Source: Ctena decussata
Lineage: Eukaryota; Mollusca; Bivalvia; Lucinida; Lucinidae
Direction: 5' to 3'
DNA: 64,000 nucleotides
NCBI GenBank assembly: GCA_963989385.1
Contig: OZ022503.1
Span: 67,430,123 to 67,494,122 of the forward strand
Shown here: piece after piece, positions 11,501 through 27,076 of the stretch
Layout: each line of letters opens with the position of its first letter
How positions within the stretch are numbered: position 1 is the first letter of the stretch
The notes under the pieces: model-generated
The model's database searches: none
Told to the model about the DNA's origin: nothing
The model's input: the letters and a program-made list of their open reading frames with translations, nothing else
Position numbers and translations under genes: made by a program

Positions 11501-14500
11501 TTGACCATATGTGCCAAAAATTCTCGTTCTTTAGTTTTCGAGTTATAGCCCCTGGAAGTCGAAAACTGCACGACTTTGCCCTCGAATATCTCGACAACGG
11601 AGAAAGGAGAATTTCAGGACATTTTCTCCCAAGAAATATATGGGAATTATCTGTAATTTAGCACAATTTCAGAACGATTCGTGAAAGTCACCTTTTAAGA
11701 ATAACTTCCACTGCAGGCCCATATATAAAAGTTTGCTCCTTTATTACTCTGCACATGGACAATTATTTGCGCTGTTATTTGCCCCAGGCATGTAGCTATG
11801 TAATTACCGTTTACAGTGTAAAGATGGATGTTATCGGTCGCTGAACGTCGGAGCAGTAGGCGTTTAATGCATTTTCCCATAGGGTCCAATGCAAAATTGA
11901 CACCTCATTTTCTCCATTCTCAAGAGCTTTGAGTCTCTGCAAAACATATACATGTGTAGACACAAATAAGTGAAATAGAATGAAGGCTATTTCAGCTTTA
12001 GCTTTTATTCCGTTTGGGAGCTAAAGTCGCACAAACTTTTGTTTACAAAAATTTCGATGGCCTATAGTTCGCAAGTTATGCAATCAGTTGACATAAGATT
12101 GTGCATGCATGTAGACATGTTAATGACCTTTATATATGCCAAGTTTCAGATGGCTACCTACTCATACAAGCAAGCAGTAGCGGTTTGAAATTTTCACAAT
12201 TTGGGCTACACGTTCGGGACGATTCGTGACCTTAGGTGACTTGCACAATTCGGGCTGAAACTAGTGCCAAATGAGAGGGTTGGGATAAACATTCAATTGA
12301 CCATATGTGCCAAAAATTCTCGTTCTTTAGTTTTCGAGTTATAGCCCCTGGAAGTCGAAAACTGCACGACTTTGCCCTCGAATATCTCGACAACGGAGAA
12401 AGGAGAATTTCAGGGCATTTTCTCCCAAGAAATATATGGGAATTATCTGTAATTTAGCACAGTTTCAGAACGATTCGTGAAAGTCACCTTTTAAGAATAA
12501 CTTCCACTGCAGGCCCATATATAAAAGTTTGCTCCTTTATTACTCTGCACATGGACAATTATTTGCGCTGTTATTTGCCCCAGGCATGTACCTATGTAAT
12601 TACCGTTTACAGTGTAAAGATGGATGTTATCGGTCGCTGAACGTCGGAGCAGTAGGCGTTTAATGCATTTTCCCATAGGGTCCAATGCAAAATTGACACC
12701 TCATTTTCTCCATTCTCAAGAGCTTTGAGTCTCTGCAAAACATATACATGTGTAGACACAAATAAGTGAAATAGAATGAAGGCTATTTCAGCTTTAGCTT
12801 TTATTCCGTTTGGGAGCTAAAGTCGCACAAACTTTTGTTTACAAAAATTTCGATGGCCTATAGTTCGCAAGTTATGCAATCAGTTGACATAAGATTGTGC
12901 ATGCATGTAGACATGTTAATGACCTTTATATATGCCAAGTTTCAGATGGCTACCTACTCATACAAGCAAGCAGTAGCGGTTTGAAATTTTCACAATTTGG
13001 GCTACACGTTCGGGACGATTCGTGACCTTAGGTGACTTGCACAATTCGGGCTGAAACTAGTGCCAAATGAGAGGGTTGGGATAAACATTCAATTGACCAT
13101 ATGTGCCAAAAATTCTCGTTCTTTCGTTTTCGAGTTATAGCCCCTGGAAGTCGAAAACTGCACGACTTTGCCCTCGAATATCTCGACAACGGAGAAAGGA
13201 GAATTTCAGGGCATTTTCTCCCAAGAAATATATGGGAATTATCTGTAATTTAGCACAGTTTCAGAACGATTCGTGAAAGTCACCTTTTAAGAATAACTTC
13301 CACTGCAGGCCCATATATAAAAGTTTGCTCCTTTATTACTCTGCACATGGACAATTATTTGCGCTGTTATTTGCCCCAGGCATGTAGCTATGTAATTACC
13401 GTTTACAGTGTAAAGATGGATGTTATCGGTCGCTGAACGTCGGAGCAGTAGTCGTTTAATGCATTTTCCCATAGGGTCCAATGCAAAATTGACACCTCAT
13501 TTTCTCCATTCTCAAGAGCTTTGAGTCTCTGCAAAACATATACATGTGTAGACACAAATAAGTGAAATAGAATGAAGGCTATTTCAGCTTTAGCTTTTAT
13601 TCCGTTTGGGAGCTAAAGTCGCACAAACTTTTGTTTACAAAAATTTCGATGGCCTATAGTTCGCAAGTTATGCAATCAGTTGACATAAGATTGTGCATGC
13701 ATGTAGACATGTTAATGACCTTTATATATGCCAAGTTTCAGATGGCTACCTACTCATACAAGCAAGCAGTAGCGGTTTGAAATTTTCACAATTTGGGCTA
13801 CACGTTCGGGACGATTCGTGACCTTAGGTGACTTGCACAATTCGGGCTGAAACTAGTGCCAAATGAGAGGGTTGGGATAAACATTCAATTGACCATATGT
13901 GCCAAAAATTCTCGTTCTTTAGTTTTCGAGTTATAGCCCCTGGAAGTCGAAAACTGCACGACTTTGCCCTCGAATATCTCGACAACGGAGAAAGGAGAAT
14001 TTCAGGGCATTTTCTCCCAAGAAATATATGGGAATTATCTGTAATTTAGCACAGTTTCAGAACGATTCGTGAAAGTCACCTTTTAAGAATAACTTCCACT
14101 GCAGGCCCATATATAAAAGTTTGCTCCTTTATTACTCTGCACATGGACAATTATTTGCGCTGTTATTTGCCCCAGGCATGTACCTATGTAATTACCGTTT
14201 ACAGTGTAAAGATGGATGTTATCGGTCGCTGAACGTCGGAGCAGTAGTCGTTTAATGCATTTTCCCATAGGGTCCAATGCAAAATTGACACCTCATTTTC
14301 TCCATTCTCAAGAGCTTTGAGTCTCTGCAAAACATATACATGTGTAGACACAAATAAGTGAAATAGAATGAAGGCTATTTCAGCTTTAGCTTTTATTCCG
14401 TTTGGGAGCTAAAGTCGCACAAACTTTTGTTTACAAAAATTTCGATGGCCTATAGTTCGCAAGTTATGCAATCAGTTGACATAAGATTGTGCATGCATGT

Positions 14501-15934
14501 AGACATGTTAATGACCTTTATATATGCCAAGTTTCAGATGGCTACCTACTCATACAAGCAAGCAGTAGCGGTTTGAAATTTTCACAATTTGGGCTACACG
14601 TTTGGGACGATTCGTGACCTTAGGTGACTTGCACAATTCGGGCTGAAACTAGTGCCAAATGAGAGGGTTGGGATAAACATTCAATTGACCATATGTGCCA
14701 AAAATTCTCGTTCTTTAGTTTTCGAGTTATAGCCCCTGGAAGTCGAAAACTGCACGACTTTGCCCTCGAATATCTCGACAACGGAGAAAGGAGAATTTCA
14801 GGGCATTTTCTCCCAAGAAATATATGGGAATTATCTGTAATTTAGCACAGTTTCAGAACGATTCGTGAAAGTCACCTTTTAAGAATAACTTCCACTGCAG
14901 GCCCATATATAAAAGTTTGCTCCTTTATTACTCTGCACATGGACAATTATTTGCGCTGTTATTTGCCCCAGGCATGTACCTATGTAATTACCGTTTACAG
15001 TGTAAAGATGGATGTTATCGGTCGCTGAACGTCGGAGCAGTAGGCGTTTAATGCATTTTCCCATAGGGTCCAATGCAAAATTGACACCTCATTTTCTCCA
15101 TTCTCAAGAGCTTTGAGTCTCTGCAAAACATATACATGTGTAGACACAAATAAGTGAAATAGAATGAAGGCTATTTCAGCTTTAGCTTTTATTCCGTTTG
15201 GGAGCTAAAGTCGCACAAACTTTTGTTTACAAAAATTTCGATGGCCTATAGTTCGCAAGTTATGCAATCAGTTGACATAAGATTGTGCATGCATGTAGAC
15301 ATGTTAATGACCTTTATATATGCCAAGTTTCAGATGGCTACCTACTCATACAAGCAAGCAGTAGCGGTTTGAAATTTTCACAATTTGGGCTACACGTTCG
15401 GGACGATTCGTGACCTTAGGTGACTTGCACAATTCGGGCTGAAACTAGTGCCAAATGAGAGGGTTGGGATAAACATTCAATTGACCATATGTGCCAAACA
15501 TTCTCGTTCTTTAGTTTTCGAGTTATAGCCCCTGGAAGTCGAAAACTGCACGACTTTGTCCTCGAATATCTCGACAACGGAGAAAGGAGAATTTCAGGGC
15601 ATTTTCTCCCAAGAAATATATGGGAATTATCTGTAATTTAGCACAGTTTCAGAACGATTCGTGAAAGTCACCTTTTAAGAATAACTTCCACTGCAGGCCC
15701 ATATATAAAAGTTTGCTCCTTTATTACTCTGCACATGGACAATTATTTGCGCTGTTATTTGCCCCAGGCATGTACCTATGTAATTACCGTTTACAGTGTA
15801 AAGATGGATGTTATCGGTCGCTGAACGTCGGAGCAGTAGGCGTTTAATGCATTTTCCCATAGGGTCCAATGCAAAATTGACACCTCATTTTCTCCATTCT
15901 CAAGAGCTTTGAGTCTCTGCAAAACATATACATG

Positions 15935-16729
15935 TGTAGACACAAATAAGTGAAATAGAATGAAGGCTATTTCAGCTTTAGCTTTTATTCCGTTTGGGAG
16001 CTAAAGTCGCACAAACTTTTGTTTACAAAATTTCGATGGCCTATAGTTCGCAAGTTATGCAATCAGTTGACATAAGATTGTGCATGCATGTAGACATGTT
16101 AATGACCTTTATATATGCCAAGTTTCAGATGGCTACCTACTCATACAAGCAAGCAGTAGCGGTTTGAAATTTTCACAATTTGGGCTACACGTTCGGGACG
16201 ATTCGTGACCTTAGGTGACTTGCACAATTCGGGCTGAAACTAGTGCCAAATGAGAGGGTTGGGATAAACATTCAATTGACCATATGTGCCAAAAATTCTC
16301 GTTCTTTAGTTTTCGAGTTATAGCCCCTGGAAGTCGAAAACTGCACGACTTTGCCCTCGAATATCTCGACAACGGAGAAAGGAGAATTTCAGGGCATTTT
16401 CTCCCAAGAAATATATGGGAATTATCTGTAATTTAGCACAGTTTCAGAACGATTCGTGAAAGTCACCTTTTAAGAATAACTTCCACTGCAGGCCCATATA
16501 TAAAAGTTTGCTCCTTTATTACTCTGCACATGGACAATTATTTGCGCTGTTATTTGCCCCAGGCATGTACCTATGTAATTACCGTTTACAGTGTAAAGAT
16601 GGATGTTATCGGTCGCTGAACGTCGGAGCAGTAGGCGTTTAATGCATTTTCCCATAGGGTCCAATGCAAAATTGACACCTCATTTTCTCCATTCTCAAGA
16701 GCTTTGAGTCTCTGCAAAACATATACATG
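15935..16729 (+). repeat. 795-bp variant monomer (unit 21), 1-bp deletion
   Basis: One A is missing from the ACAAAAATTTCG run at about 16026-16031. This accounts for the shift of all later unit starts by one base. The deletion is private to this unit. Confidence 0.92.
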
Positions 16730-19700
16730 TGTAGACACAAATAAGTGAAATAGAATGAAGGCTATTTCAGCTTTAGCTTTTATTCTGTTTGGGAGCTAAA
16801 GTCGCACAAACTTTTGTTTACAAAAATTTCGATGGCCTATAGTTCGCAAGTTATGCAATCAGTTGACATAAGATTGTGCATGCATGTAGACATGTTAATG
16901 ACCTTTATATATGCCAAGTTTCAGATGGCTACCTACTCATACAAGCAAGCAGTAGCGGTTTGAAATTTTCACAATTTGGGCTACACGTTCGGGACGATTC
17001 GTGACCTTAGGTGACTTGCACAATTCGGGCTGAAACTAGTGCCAAATGAGAGGGTTGGGATAAACATTCAATTGACCATATGTGCCAAAAATTCTCGTTC
17101 TTTAGTTTTCGAGTTATAGCCCCTGGAAGTCGAAAACTGCACGACTTTGCCCTCGAATATCTCGACAACGGAGAAAGGAGAATTTCAGGGCATTTTCTCC
17201 CAAGAAATATATGGGAATTATCTGTAATTTAGCACAGTTTCAGAACGATTCGTGAAAGTCACCTTTTAAGAATAACTTCCACTGCAGGCCCATATATAAA
17301 AGTTTGCTCCTTTATTACTCTGCACATGGACAATTATTTGCGCTGTTATTTGCCCCAGGCATGTACCTATGTAATTACCGTTTACAGTGTAAAGATGGAT
17401 GTTATCGGTCGCTGAACGTCGGAGCAGTAGTCGTTTAATGCATTTTCCCATAGGGTCCAATGCAAAATTGACACCTCATTTTCTCCATTCTCAAGAGCTT
17501 TGAGTCTCTGCAAAACATATACATGTGTAGACACAAATAAGTGAAATAGAATGAAGGCTATTTCAGCTTTAGCTTTTATTCCGTTTGGGAGCTAAAGTCG
17601 CACAAACTTTTGTTTACAAAAATTTCGATGGCCTATAGTTCGCAAGTTATGCAATCAGTTGACATAAGATTGTGCATGCATGTAGACATGTTAATGACCT
17701 TTATATATGCCAAGTTTCAGATGGCTACCTACTCATACAAGCAAGCAGTAGCGGTTTGAAATTTTCACAATTTGGGCTACACGTTCGGGACGATTCGTGA
17801 CCTTAGGTGACTTGCACAATTCGGGCTGAAACTAGTGCCAAATGAGAGGGTTGGGATAAACATTCAATTGACCATATGTGCCAAAAATTCTCGTTCTTTA
17901 GTTTTCGAGTTATAGCCCCTGGAAGTCGAAAACTGCACGACTTTGCCCTCGAATATCTCGACAACGGAGAAAGGAGAATTTCAGGGCATTTTCTCCCAAG
18001 AAATATATGGGAATTATCTGTAATTTAGCACAGTTTCAGAACGATTCGTGAAAGTCACCTTTTAAGAATAACTTCCACTGCAGGCCCATATATAAAAGTT
18101 TGCTCCTTTATTACTCTGCACATGGACAATTATTTGCGCTGTTATTTGCCCCAGGCATGTACCTATGTAATTACCGTTTACAGTGTAAAGATGGATGTTA
18201 TCGGTCGCTGAACGTCGGAGCAGTAGGCGTTTAATGCATTTTCCCATAGGGTCCAATGCAAAATTGACACCTCATTTTCTCCATTCTCAAGAGCTTTGAG
18301 TCTCTGCAAAACATATACATGTGTAGACACAAATAAGTGAAATAGAATGAAGGCTATTTCAGCTTTAGCTTTTATTCCGTTTGGGAGCTAAAGTCGCACA
18401 AACTTTTGTTTACAAAAATTTCGATGGCCTATAGTTCGCAAGTTATGCAATCAGTTGACATAAGATTGTGCATGCATGTAGACATGTTAATGACCTTTAT
18501 ATATGCCAAGTTTCAGATGGCTACCTACTCATACAAGCAAGCAGTAGCGGTTTGAAATTTTCACAATTTGGGCTACACGTTCGGGACGATTCGTGACCTT
18601 AGGTGACTTGCACAATTCGGGCTGAAACTAGTGCCAAATGAGAGGGTTGGGATAAACATTCAATTGACCATATGTGCCAAAAATTCTCGTTCTTTAGTTT
18701 TCGAGTTATAGCCCCTGGAAGTCGAAAACTGCACGACTTTGCCCTCGAATATCTCGACAACGGAGAAAGGAGAATTTCAGGGCATTTTCTCCCAAGAAAT
18801 ATATGGGAATTATCTGTAATTTAGCACAGTTTCAGAACGATTCGTGAAAGTCACCTTTTAAGAATAACTTCCACTGCAGGCCCATATATAAAAGTTTGCT
18901 CCTTTATTACTCTGCACATGGACAATTATTTGCGCTGTTATTTGCCCCAGGCATGTACCTATGTAATTACCGTTTACAGTGTAAAGATGGATGTTATCGG
19001 TCGCTGAACGTCGGAGCAGTAGTCGTTTAATGCATTTTCCCATAGGGTCCAATGCAAAATTGACACCTCATTTTCTCCATTCTCAAGAGCTTTGAGTCTC
19101 TGCAAAACATATACATGTGTAGACACAAATAAGTGAAATAGAATGAAGGCTATTTCAGCTTTAGCTTTTATTCCGTTTGGGAGCTAAAGTCGCACAAACT
19201 TTTGTTTACAAAAATTTCGATGGCCTATAGTTCGCAAGTTATGCAATCAGTTGACATAAGATTGTGCATGCATGTAGACATGTTAATGACCTTTATATAT
19301 GCCAAGTTTCAGATGGCTACCTACTCATACAAGCAAGCAGTAGCGGTTTGAAATTTTCACAATTTGGGCTACACGTTCGGGACGATTCGTGACCTTAGGT
19401 GACTTGCACAATTCGGGCTGAAACTAGTGCCAAATGAGAGGGTTGGGATAAACATTCAATTGACCATATGTGCCAAAAATTCTCGTTCTTTAGTTTTCGA
19501 GTTATAGCCCCTGGAAGTCGAAAACTGCACGACTTTGCCCTCGAATATCTCGACAACGGAGAAAGGAGAATTTCAGGGCATTTTCTCCCAAGAAATATAT
19601 GGGAATTATCTGTAATTTAGCACAGTTTCAGAACGATTCGTGAAAGTCACCTTTTAAGAATAACTTCCACTGCAGGCCCATATATAAAAGTTTGCTCCTT

Positions 19701-22700
19701 TATTACTCTGCACATGGACAATTATTTGCGCTGTTATTTGCCCCAGGCATGTACCTATGTAATTACCGTTTACAGTGTAAAGATGGATGTTATCGGTCGC
19801 TGAACGTCGGAGCAGTAGGCGTTTAATGCATTTTCCCATAGGGTCCAATGCAAAATTGACACCTCATTTTCTCTATTCTCAAGAGCTTTGAGTCTCTGCA
19901 AAACATATACATGTGTAGACACAAATAAGTGAAATAGAATGAAGGCTATTTCAGCTTTAGCTTTTATTCCGTTTGGGAGCTAAAGTCGCACAAACTTTTG
20001 TTTACAAAAATTTCGATGGCCTATAGTTCGCAAGTTATGCAATCAGTTGACATAAGATTGTGCATGCATGTAGACATGTTAATGACCTTTATATATGCCA
20101 AGTTTCAGATGGCTACCTACTCATACAAGCAAGCAGTAGCGGTTTGAAATTTTCACAATTTGGGCTACACGTTCGGGACGATTCGTGACCTTAGGTGACT
20201 TGCACAATTCGGGCTGAAACTAGTGCCAAATGAGAGGGTTGGGATAAACATTCAATTGACCATATGTGCCAAAAATTCTCGTTCTTTAGTTTTCGAGTTA
20301 TAGCCCCTGGAAGTCGAAAACTGCACGACTTTGCCCTCGAATATCTCGACAACGGAGAAAGGAGAATTTCAGGGCATTTTCTCCCAAGAAATATATGGGA
20401 ATTATCTGTAATTTAGCACAGTTTCAGAACGATTCGTGAAAGTCACCTTTTAAGAATAACTTCCACTGCAGGCCCATATATAAAAGTTTGCTCCTTTATT
20501 ACTCTGCACATGGACAATTATTTGCGCTGTTATTTGCCCCAGGCATGTACCTATGTAATTACCGTTTACAGTGTAAAGATGGATGTTATCGGTCGCTGAA
20601 CGTCGGAGCAGTAGGCGTTTAATGCATTTTCCCATAGGGTCCAATGCAAAATTGACACCTCATTTTCTCCATTCTCAAGAGCTTTGAGTCTCTGCAAAAC
20701 ATATACATGTGTAGACACAAATAAGTGAAATAGAATGAAGGCTATTTCAGCTTTAGCTTTTATTCCGTTTGGGAGCTAAAGTCGCTCAAACTTTTGTTTA
20801 CAAAAATTTCGATGGCCTATAGTTCGCAAGTTATGCAATCAGTTGACATAAGATTGTGCATGCATGTAGACATGTTAATGACCTTTATATATGCCAAGTT
20901 TCAGATGGCTACCTACTCATACAAGCAAGCAGTAGCGGTTTGAAATTTTCACAATTTGGGCTACACGTTCGGGACGATTCGTGACCTTAGGTGACTTGCA
21001 CAATTCGGGCTGAAACTAGTGCCAAATGAGAGGGTTGGGATAAACATTCAATTGACCATATGTGCCAAAAATTCTCGTTCTTTAGTTTTCGAGTTATAGC
21101 CCCTGGAAGTCGAAAACTGCACGACTTTGCCCTCGAATATCTCGACAACGGAGAAAGGAGAATTTCAGGGCATTTTCTCCCAAGAAATATATGGGAATTA
21201 TCTGTAATTTAGCACAGTTTCAGAACGATTCGTGAAAGTCACCTTTTAAGAATAACTTCCACTGCAGGCCCATATATAAAAGTTTGCTCCTTTATTACTC
21301 TGCACATGGACAATTATTTGCGCTGTTATTTGCCCCAGGCATGTACCTATGTAATTACCGTTTACAGTGTAAAGATGGATGTTATCGGTCGCTGAACGTC
21401 GGAGCAGTAGGCGTTTAATGCATTTTCCCACAGGGTCCAATGCAAAATTGACACCTCATTTTCTCCATTCTCAAGAGCTTTGAGTCTCTGCAAAACATAT
21501 ACATGTGTAGACACAAATAAGTGAAATAGAATGAAGGCTATTTCAGCTTTAGCTTTTATTCCGTTTGGGAGCTAAAGTCGCACAAACTTTTGTTTACAAA
21601 AATTTCGATGGCCTATAGTTCGCAAGTTATGCAATCAGTTGACATAAGATTGTGCATGCATGTAGACATGTTAATGACCTTTATATATGCCAAGTTTCAG
21701 ATGGCTACCTACTCATACAAGCAAGCAGTAGCGGTTTGAAATTTTCACAATTTGGGCTACACGTTCGGGACGATTCGTGACCTTAGGTGACTTGCACAAT
21801 TCGGGCTGAAACTAGTGCCAAATGAGAGGGTTGGGATAAACATTCAATTGACCATATGTGCCAAAAATTCTCGTTCTTTAGTTTTCGAGTTATAGCCCCT
21901 GGAAGTCGAAAACTGCACGACTTTGCCCTCGAATATCTCGACAACGGAGAAAGGAGAATTTCAGGGCATTTTCTCCCAAGAAATATATGGGAATTATCTG
22001 TAATTTAGCACAGTTTCAGAACGATTCGTGAAAGTCACCTTTTAAGAATAACTTCCACTGCAGGCCCATATATAAAAGTTTGCTCCTTTATTACTCTGCA
22101 CATGGACAATTATTTGCGCTGTTATTTGCCCCAGGCATGTACCTATGTAATAACCGTTTACAGTGTAAAGATGGATGTTATCGGTCGCTGAACGTCGGAG
22201 CAGTAGGCGTTTAATGCATTTTCCCACAGGGTCCAATGCAAAATTGACACCTCATTTTCTCCATTCTCAAGAGCTTTGAGTCTCTGCAAAACATATACAT
22301 GTGTAGACACAAATAAGTGAAATAGAATGAAGGCTATTTCAGCTTTAGCTTTTATTCCGTTTGGGAGCTAAAGTCGCACAAACTTTTGTTTACAAAAATT
22401 TCGATGGCCTATAGTTCGCAAGTTATGCAATCAGTTGACATAAGACTGTGCATGCATGTAGACATGTTAATGACCTTTATATATGCCAAGTTTCAGATGG
22501 CTACCTACTCATACAAGCAAGCAGTAGCGGTTTGAAATTTTCACAATTTGGGCTACACGTTCGGGACGATTCGTGACCTTAGGTGACTTGCACAATTCGG
22601 GCTGAAACTAGTGCCAAATGAGAGGGTTGGGATAAACATTCAATTGACCATATGTGCCAAAAATTCTCGTTCTTTAGTTTTCGAGTTATAGCCCCTGGAA

Positions 22701-25700
22701 GTCGAAAACTGCACGACTTTGCCCTCGAATATCTCGACAACGGAGAAAGGAGAATTTCAGGGCATTTTCTCCCAAGAAATATATGGGAATTATCTGTAAT
22801 TTAGCACAGTTTCAGAACGATTCGTGAAAGTCACCTTTTAAGAATAACTTCCACTGCAGGCCCATATATAAAAGTTTGCTCCTTTATTACTCTGCACATG
22901 GACAATTATTTGCGCTGTTATTTGCCCCAGGCATGTACCTATGTAATTACCGTTTACAGTGTAAAGATGGATGTTATCGGTCGCTGAACGTCGGAGCAGT
23001 AGGCGTTTAATGCATTTTCCCATAGGGTCCAATGCAAAATTGACACCTCATTTTCTCCATTCTCAAGAGCTTTGAGTCTTTGCAAAACATATACATGTGT
23101 TGACACAAATAAGTGAAATAGAATGAAGGCTATTTCAGCTTTAGCTTTTATTCCGTTTGGGAGCTAAAGTCGCACAAACTTTTGTTTACAAAAATTTCGA
23201 TGGCCTATAGTTCGCAAGTTATGCAATCAGTTGACATAAGATTGTGCATGCATGTAGACATGTTAATGACCTTTATATATGCCAAGTTTCAGATGGCTAC
23301 CTACTCATACAAGCAAGCAGTAGCGGTTTGAAATTTTCACAATTTGGGCTACACGTTCGGGACGATTCGTGACCTTAGGTGACTTGCACAATTCGGGCTG
23401 AAACTAGTGCCAAATGAGAGGGTTGGGATAAACATTCAATTGACCATATGTGCCAAAAATTCTCGTTCTTTAGTTTTCGAGTTATAGCCCCTGGAAGTCG
23501 AAAACTGCACGACTTTGCCCTCGAATATCTCGACAACGGAGAAAGGAGAATTTCAGGGCATTTTCTCCCAAGAAATATATGGGAATTATCTGTAATTTAG
23601 CACAGTTTCAGAACGATTCGTGAAAGTCACCTTTTAAGAATAACTTCCACTGCAGGCCCATATATAAAAGTTTGCTCCTTTATTACTCTGCACATGGACA
23701 GTTATTTGCGCTGTTATTTGCCCCAGGCATGTACCTATGTAATTACCGTTTACAGTGTAAAGATGGATGTTATCGGTCGCTGAACGTCGGAGCAGTAGGC
23801 GTTTAATGCATTTTCCCATAGGGTCCAATGCAAAATTGACACCTCATTTTCTCCATTCTCAAGAGCTTTGAGTCTCTGCAAAACATATACATGTGTAGAC
23901 ACAAATAAGTGAAATAGAATGAAGGCTATTTCAGCTTTAGCTTTTATTCCGTTTGGGAGCTAAAGTCGCACAAACTTTTGTTTACAAAAATTTCGATGGC
24001 CTATAGTTCGCAAGTTATGCAATCAGTTGACATAAGATTGTGCATGCATGTAGACATGTTAATGACCTTTATATATGCCAAGTTTCAGATGGCTACCTAC
24101 TCATACAAGCAAGCAGTAGCGGTTTGAAATTTTCACAATTTGGGCTACACGTTCGGGACGATTCGTGACCTTAGGTGACTTGCACAATTCGGGCTGAAAC
24201 TAGTGCCAAATGAGAGGGTTGGGATAAACATTCAATTGACCATATGTGCCAAAAATTCTCGTTCTTTAGTTTTCGAGTTATAGCCCCTGGAAGTCGAAAA
24301 CTGCACGACTTTGCCCTCGAATATCTCGACAACGGAGAAAGGAGAATTTCAGGGCATTTTCTCCCAAGAAATATATGGGAATTATCTGTAATTTAGCACA
24401 GTTTCAGAACGATTCGTGAAAGTCACCTTTTAAGAATAACTTCCACTGCAGGCCCATATATAAAAGTTTGCTCCTTTATTACTCTGCACATGGACAATTA
24501 TTTGCGCTGTTATTTGCCCCAGGCATGTACCTATGTAATTACCGTTTACAGTGTAAAGATGGATGTTATCAGTCGCTGAACGTCGGAGCAGTAGGCGTTT
24601 AATGCATTTTCCCACAGGGTCCAATGCAAAATTGACACCTCATTTTCTCCATTCTCAAGAGCTTTGAGTCTCTGCAAAACATATACATGTGTAGACACAA
24701 ATAAGTGAAATAGAATGAAGGCTATTTCAGCTTTAGCTTTTATTCCGTTTGGGAGCTAAAGTCGCACAAACTTTTGTTTACAAAAATTTCGATGGCCTAT
24801 AGTTCGCAAGTTATGCAATCAGTTGACATAAGATTGTGCATGCATGTAGACATGTTAATGACCTTTATATATGCCAAGTTTCAGATGGCTACCTACTCAT
24901 ACAAGCAAGCAGTAGCGGTTTGAAATTTTCACAATTTGGGCTACACGTTCGGGACGATTCGTGACCTTAGGTGACTTGCACAATTCGGGCTGAAACTAGT
25001 GCCAAATGAGAGGGTTGGGATAAACATTCAATTGACCATATGTGCCAAAAATTCTCGTTCTTTAGTTTTCGAGTTATAGCCCCTGGAAGTCGAAAACTGC
25101 ACGACTTTGCCCTCGAATATCTCGACAACGGAGAAAGGAGAATTTCAGGGCATTTTCTCCCAAGAAATATATGGGAATTATCTGTAATTTAGCACAGTTT
25201 CAGAACGATTCGTGAAAGTCACCTTTTAAGAATAACTTCCACTGCAGGCCCATATATAAAAGTTTGCTCCTTTATTACTCTGCACATGGACAATTATTTG
25301 CGCTGTTATTTGCCCCAGGCATGTACCTATGTAATTACCGTTTACAGTGTAAAGATGGATGTTATCGGTCGCTGAACGTCGGAGCAGTAGGCGTTTAATG
25401 CATTTTCCCATAGGGTCCAATGCAAAATTGACACCTCATTTTCTCCATTCTCAAGAGCTTTGAGTCTCTGCAAAACATATACATGTGTAGACACAAATAA
25501 GTGAAATAGAATGAAGGCTATTTCAGCTTTAGCTTTTATTCCGTTTGGGAGCTAAAGTCGCACAAACTTTTGTTTACAAAAATTTCGATGGCCTATAGTT
25601 CGCAAGTTATGCAATCAGTTGACATAAGATTGTGCATGCATGTAGACATGTTAATGACCTTTATATATGCCAAGTTTCAGATGGCTACCTACTCATACAA

Positions 25701-26281
25701 GCAAGCAGTAGCGGTTTGAAATTTTCACAATTTGGGCTACACGTTCGGGACAATTCGTGACCTTAGGTGACTTGCACAATTCGGGCTGAAACTAGTGCCA
25801 AATGAGAGGGTTGGGATAAACATTCAATTGACCATATGTGCCAAAAATTCTCGTTCTTTAGTTTTCGAGTTATAGCCCCTGGAAGTCGAAAACTGCACGA
25901 CTTTGCCCTCGAATATCTCGACAACGGAGAAAGGAGAATTTCAGGGCATTTTCTCCCAAGAAATATATGGGAATTATCTGTAATTTAGCACAGTTTCAGA
26001 ACGATTCGTGAAAGTCACCTTTTAAGAATAACTTCCACTGCAGGCCCATATATAAAAGTTTGCTCCTTTATTACTCTGCACATGGACAATTATTTGCGCT
26101 GTTATTTGCCCCAGGCATGTACCTATGTAATTACCGTTTACAGTGTAAAGATGGATGTTATCGGTCGCTGAACGTCGGAGCAGTAGGCGTTTAATGCATT
26201 TTCCCATAGGGTCCAATGCAAAATTGACACCTCATTTTCTCCATTCTCAAGAGCTTTGAGTCTCTGCAAAACATATACATG

Positions 26282-27076
26282 TGTAGACACAAATAAGTGA
26301 AATAGAATGAAGGCTATTTCAGCTTTAGCTTTTATTCCGTTTGGGAGCTAAAGTCGCACAAACTTTTGTTTACAAAAATTTCGATGGCCTATAGTTCGCA
26401 AGTTATGCAATCAGTTGACATAAGATTGTGCATGCATGTAGACATGTTAATGACCTTTATATATGCCAAGTTTCAGATGGCTACCTACTCATACAAGCAA
26501 GCAGTAGCGGTTTGAAATTTTCACAATTTGGGCTACACGTTCGGGACGATTCGTGACCTTAGGTGACTTGCACAATTCGGGCTGAAACTAGTGCCAAATG
26601 AGAGGGTTGGGATAAACATTCAATTGACCATATGTGCCAAAAATTCTCGTTCTTTAGTTTTCGAGTTATAGCCCCTGGAAGTCGAAAACTGCACGACTTT
26701 GCCCTCGAATATCTCGACAACGGAGAAAGGAGAATTTCAGGCATTTTCTCCCAAGAAATATATGGGAATTATCTGTAATTTAGCACAGTTTCAGAACGAT
26801 TCGTGAAAGTCACCTTTTAAGAATAACTTCCACTGCAGGCCCATATATAAAAGTTTGCTCCTTTATTACTCTGCACATGGACAATTATTTGCGCTGTTAT
26901 TTGCCCCAGGCATGTACCTATGTAATTACCGTTTACAGTGTAAAGATGGATGTTATCGGTCGCTGAACGTCGGAGCAGTAGGCGTTTAATGCATTTTCCC
27001 ATAGGGTCCAATGCAAAATTGACACCTCATTTTCTCCATTCTCAAGAGCTTTGAGTCTCTGCAAAACATATACATG
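26282..27076 (+). repeat. 795-bp variant monomer (unit 34), 1-bp deletion
   Basis: CAGGGCATT is shortened to CAGGCATT at about 26740. The unit lies inside the six-unit higher-order block. The deletion is not shared by unit 28 or unit 40, its partners at six-unit spacing, so it arose after the last block-level exchange. Confidence 0.92.
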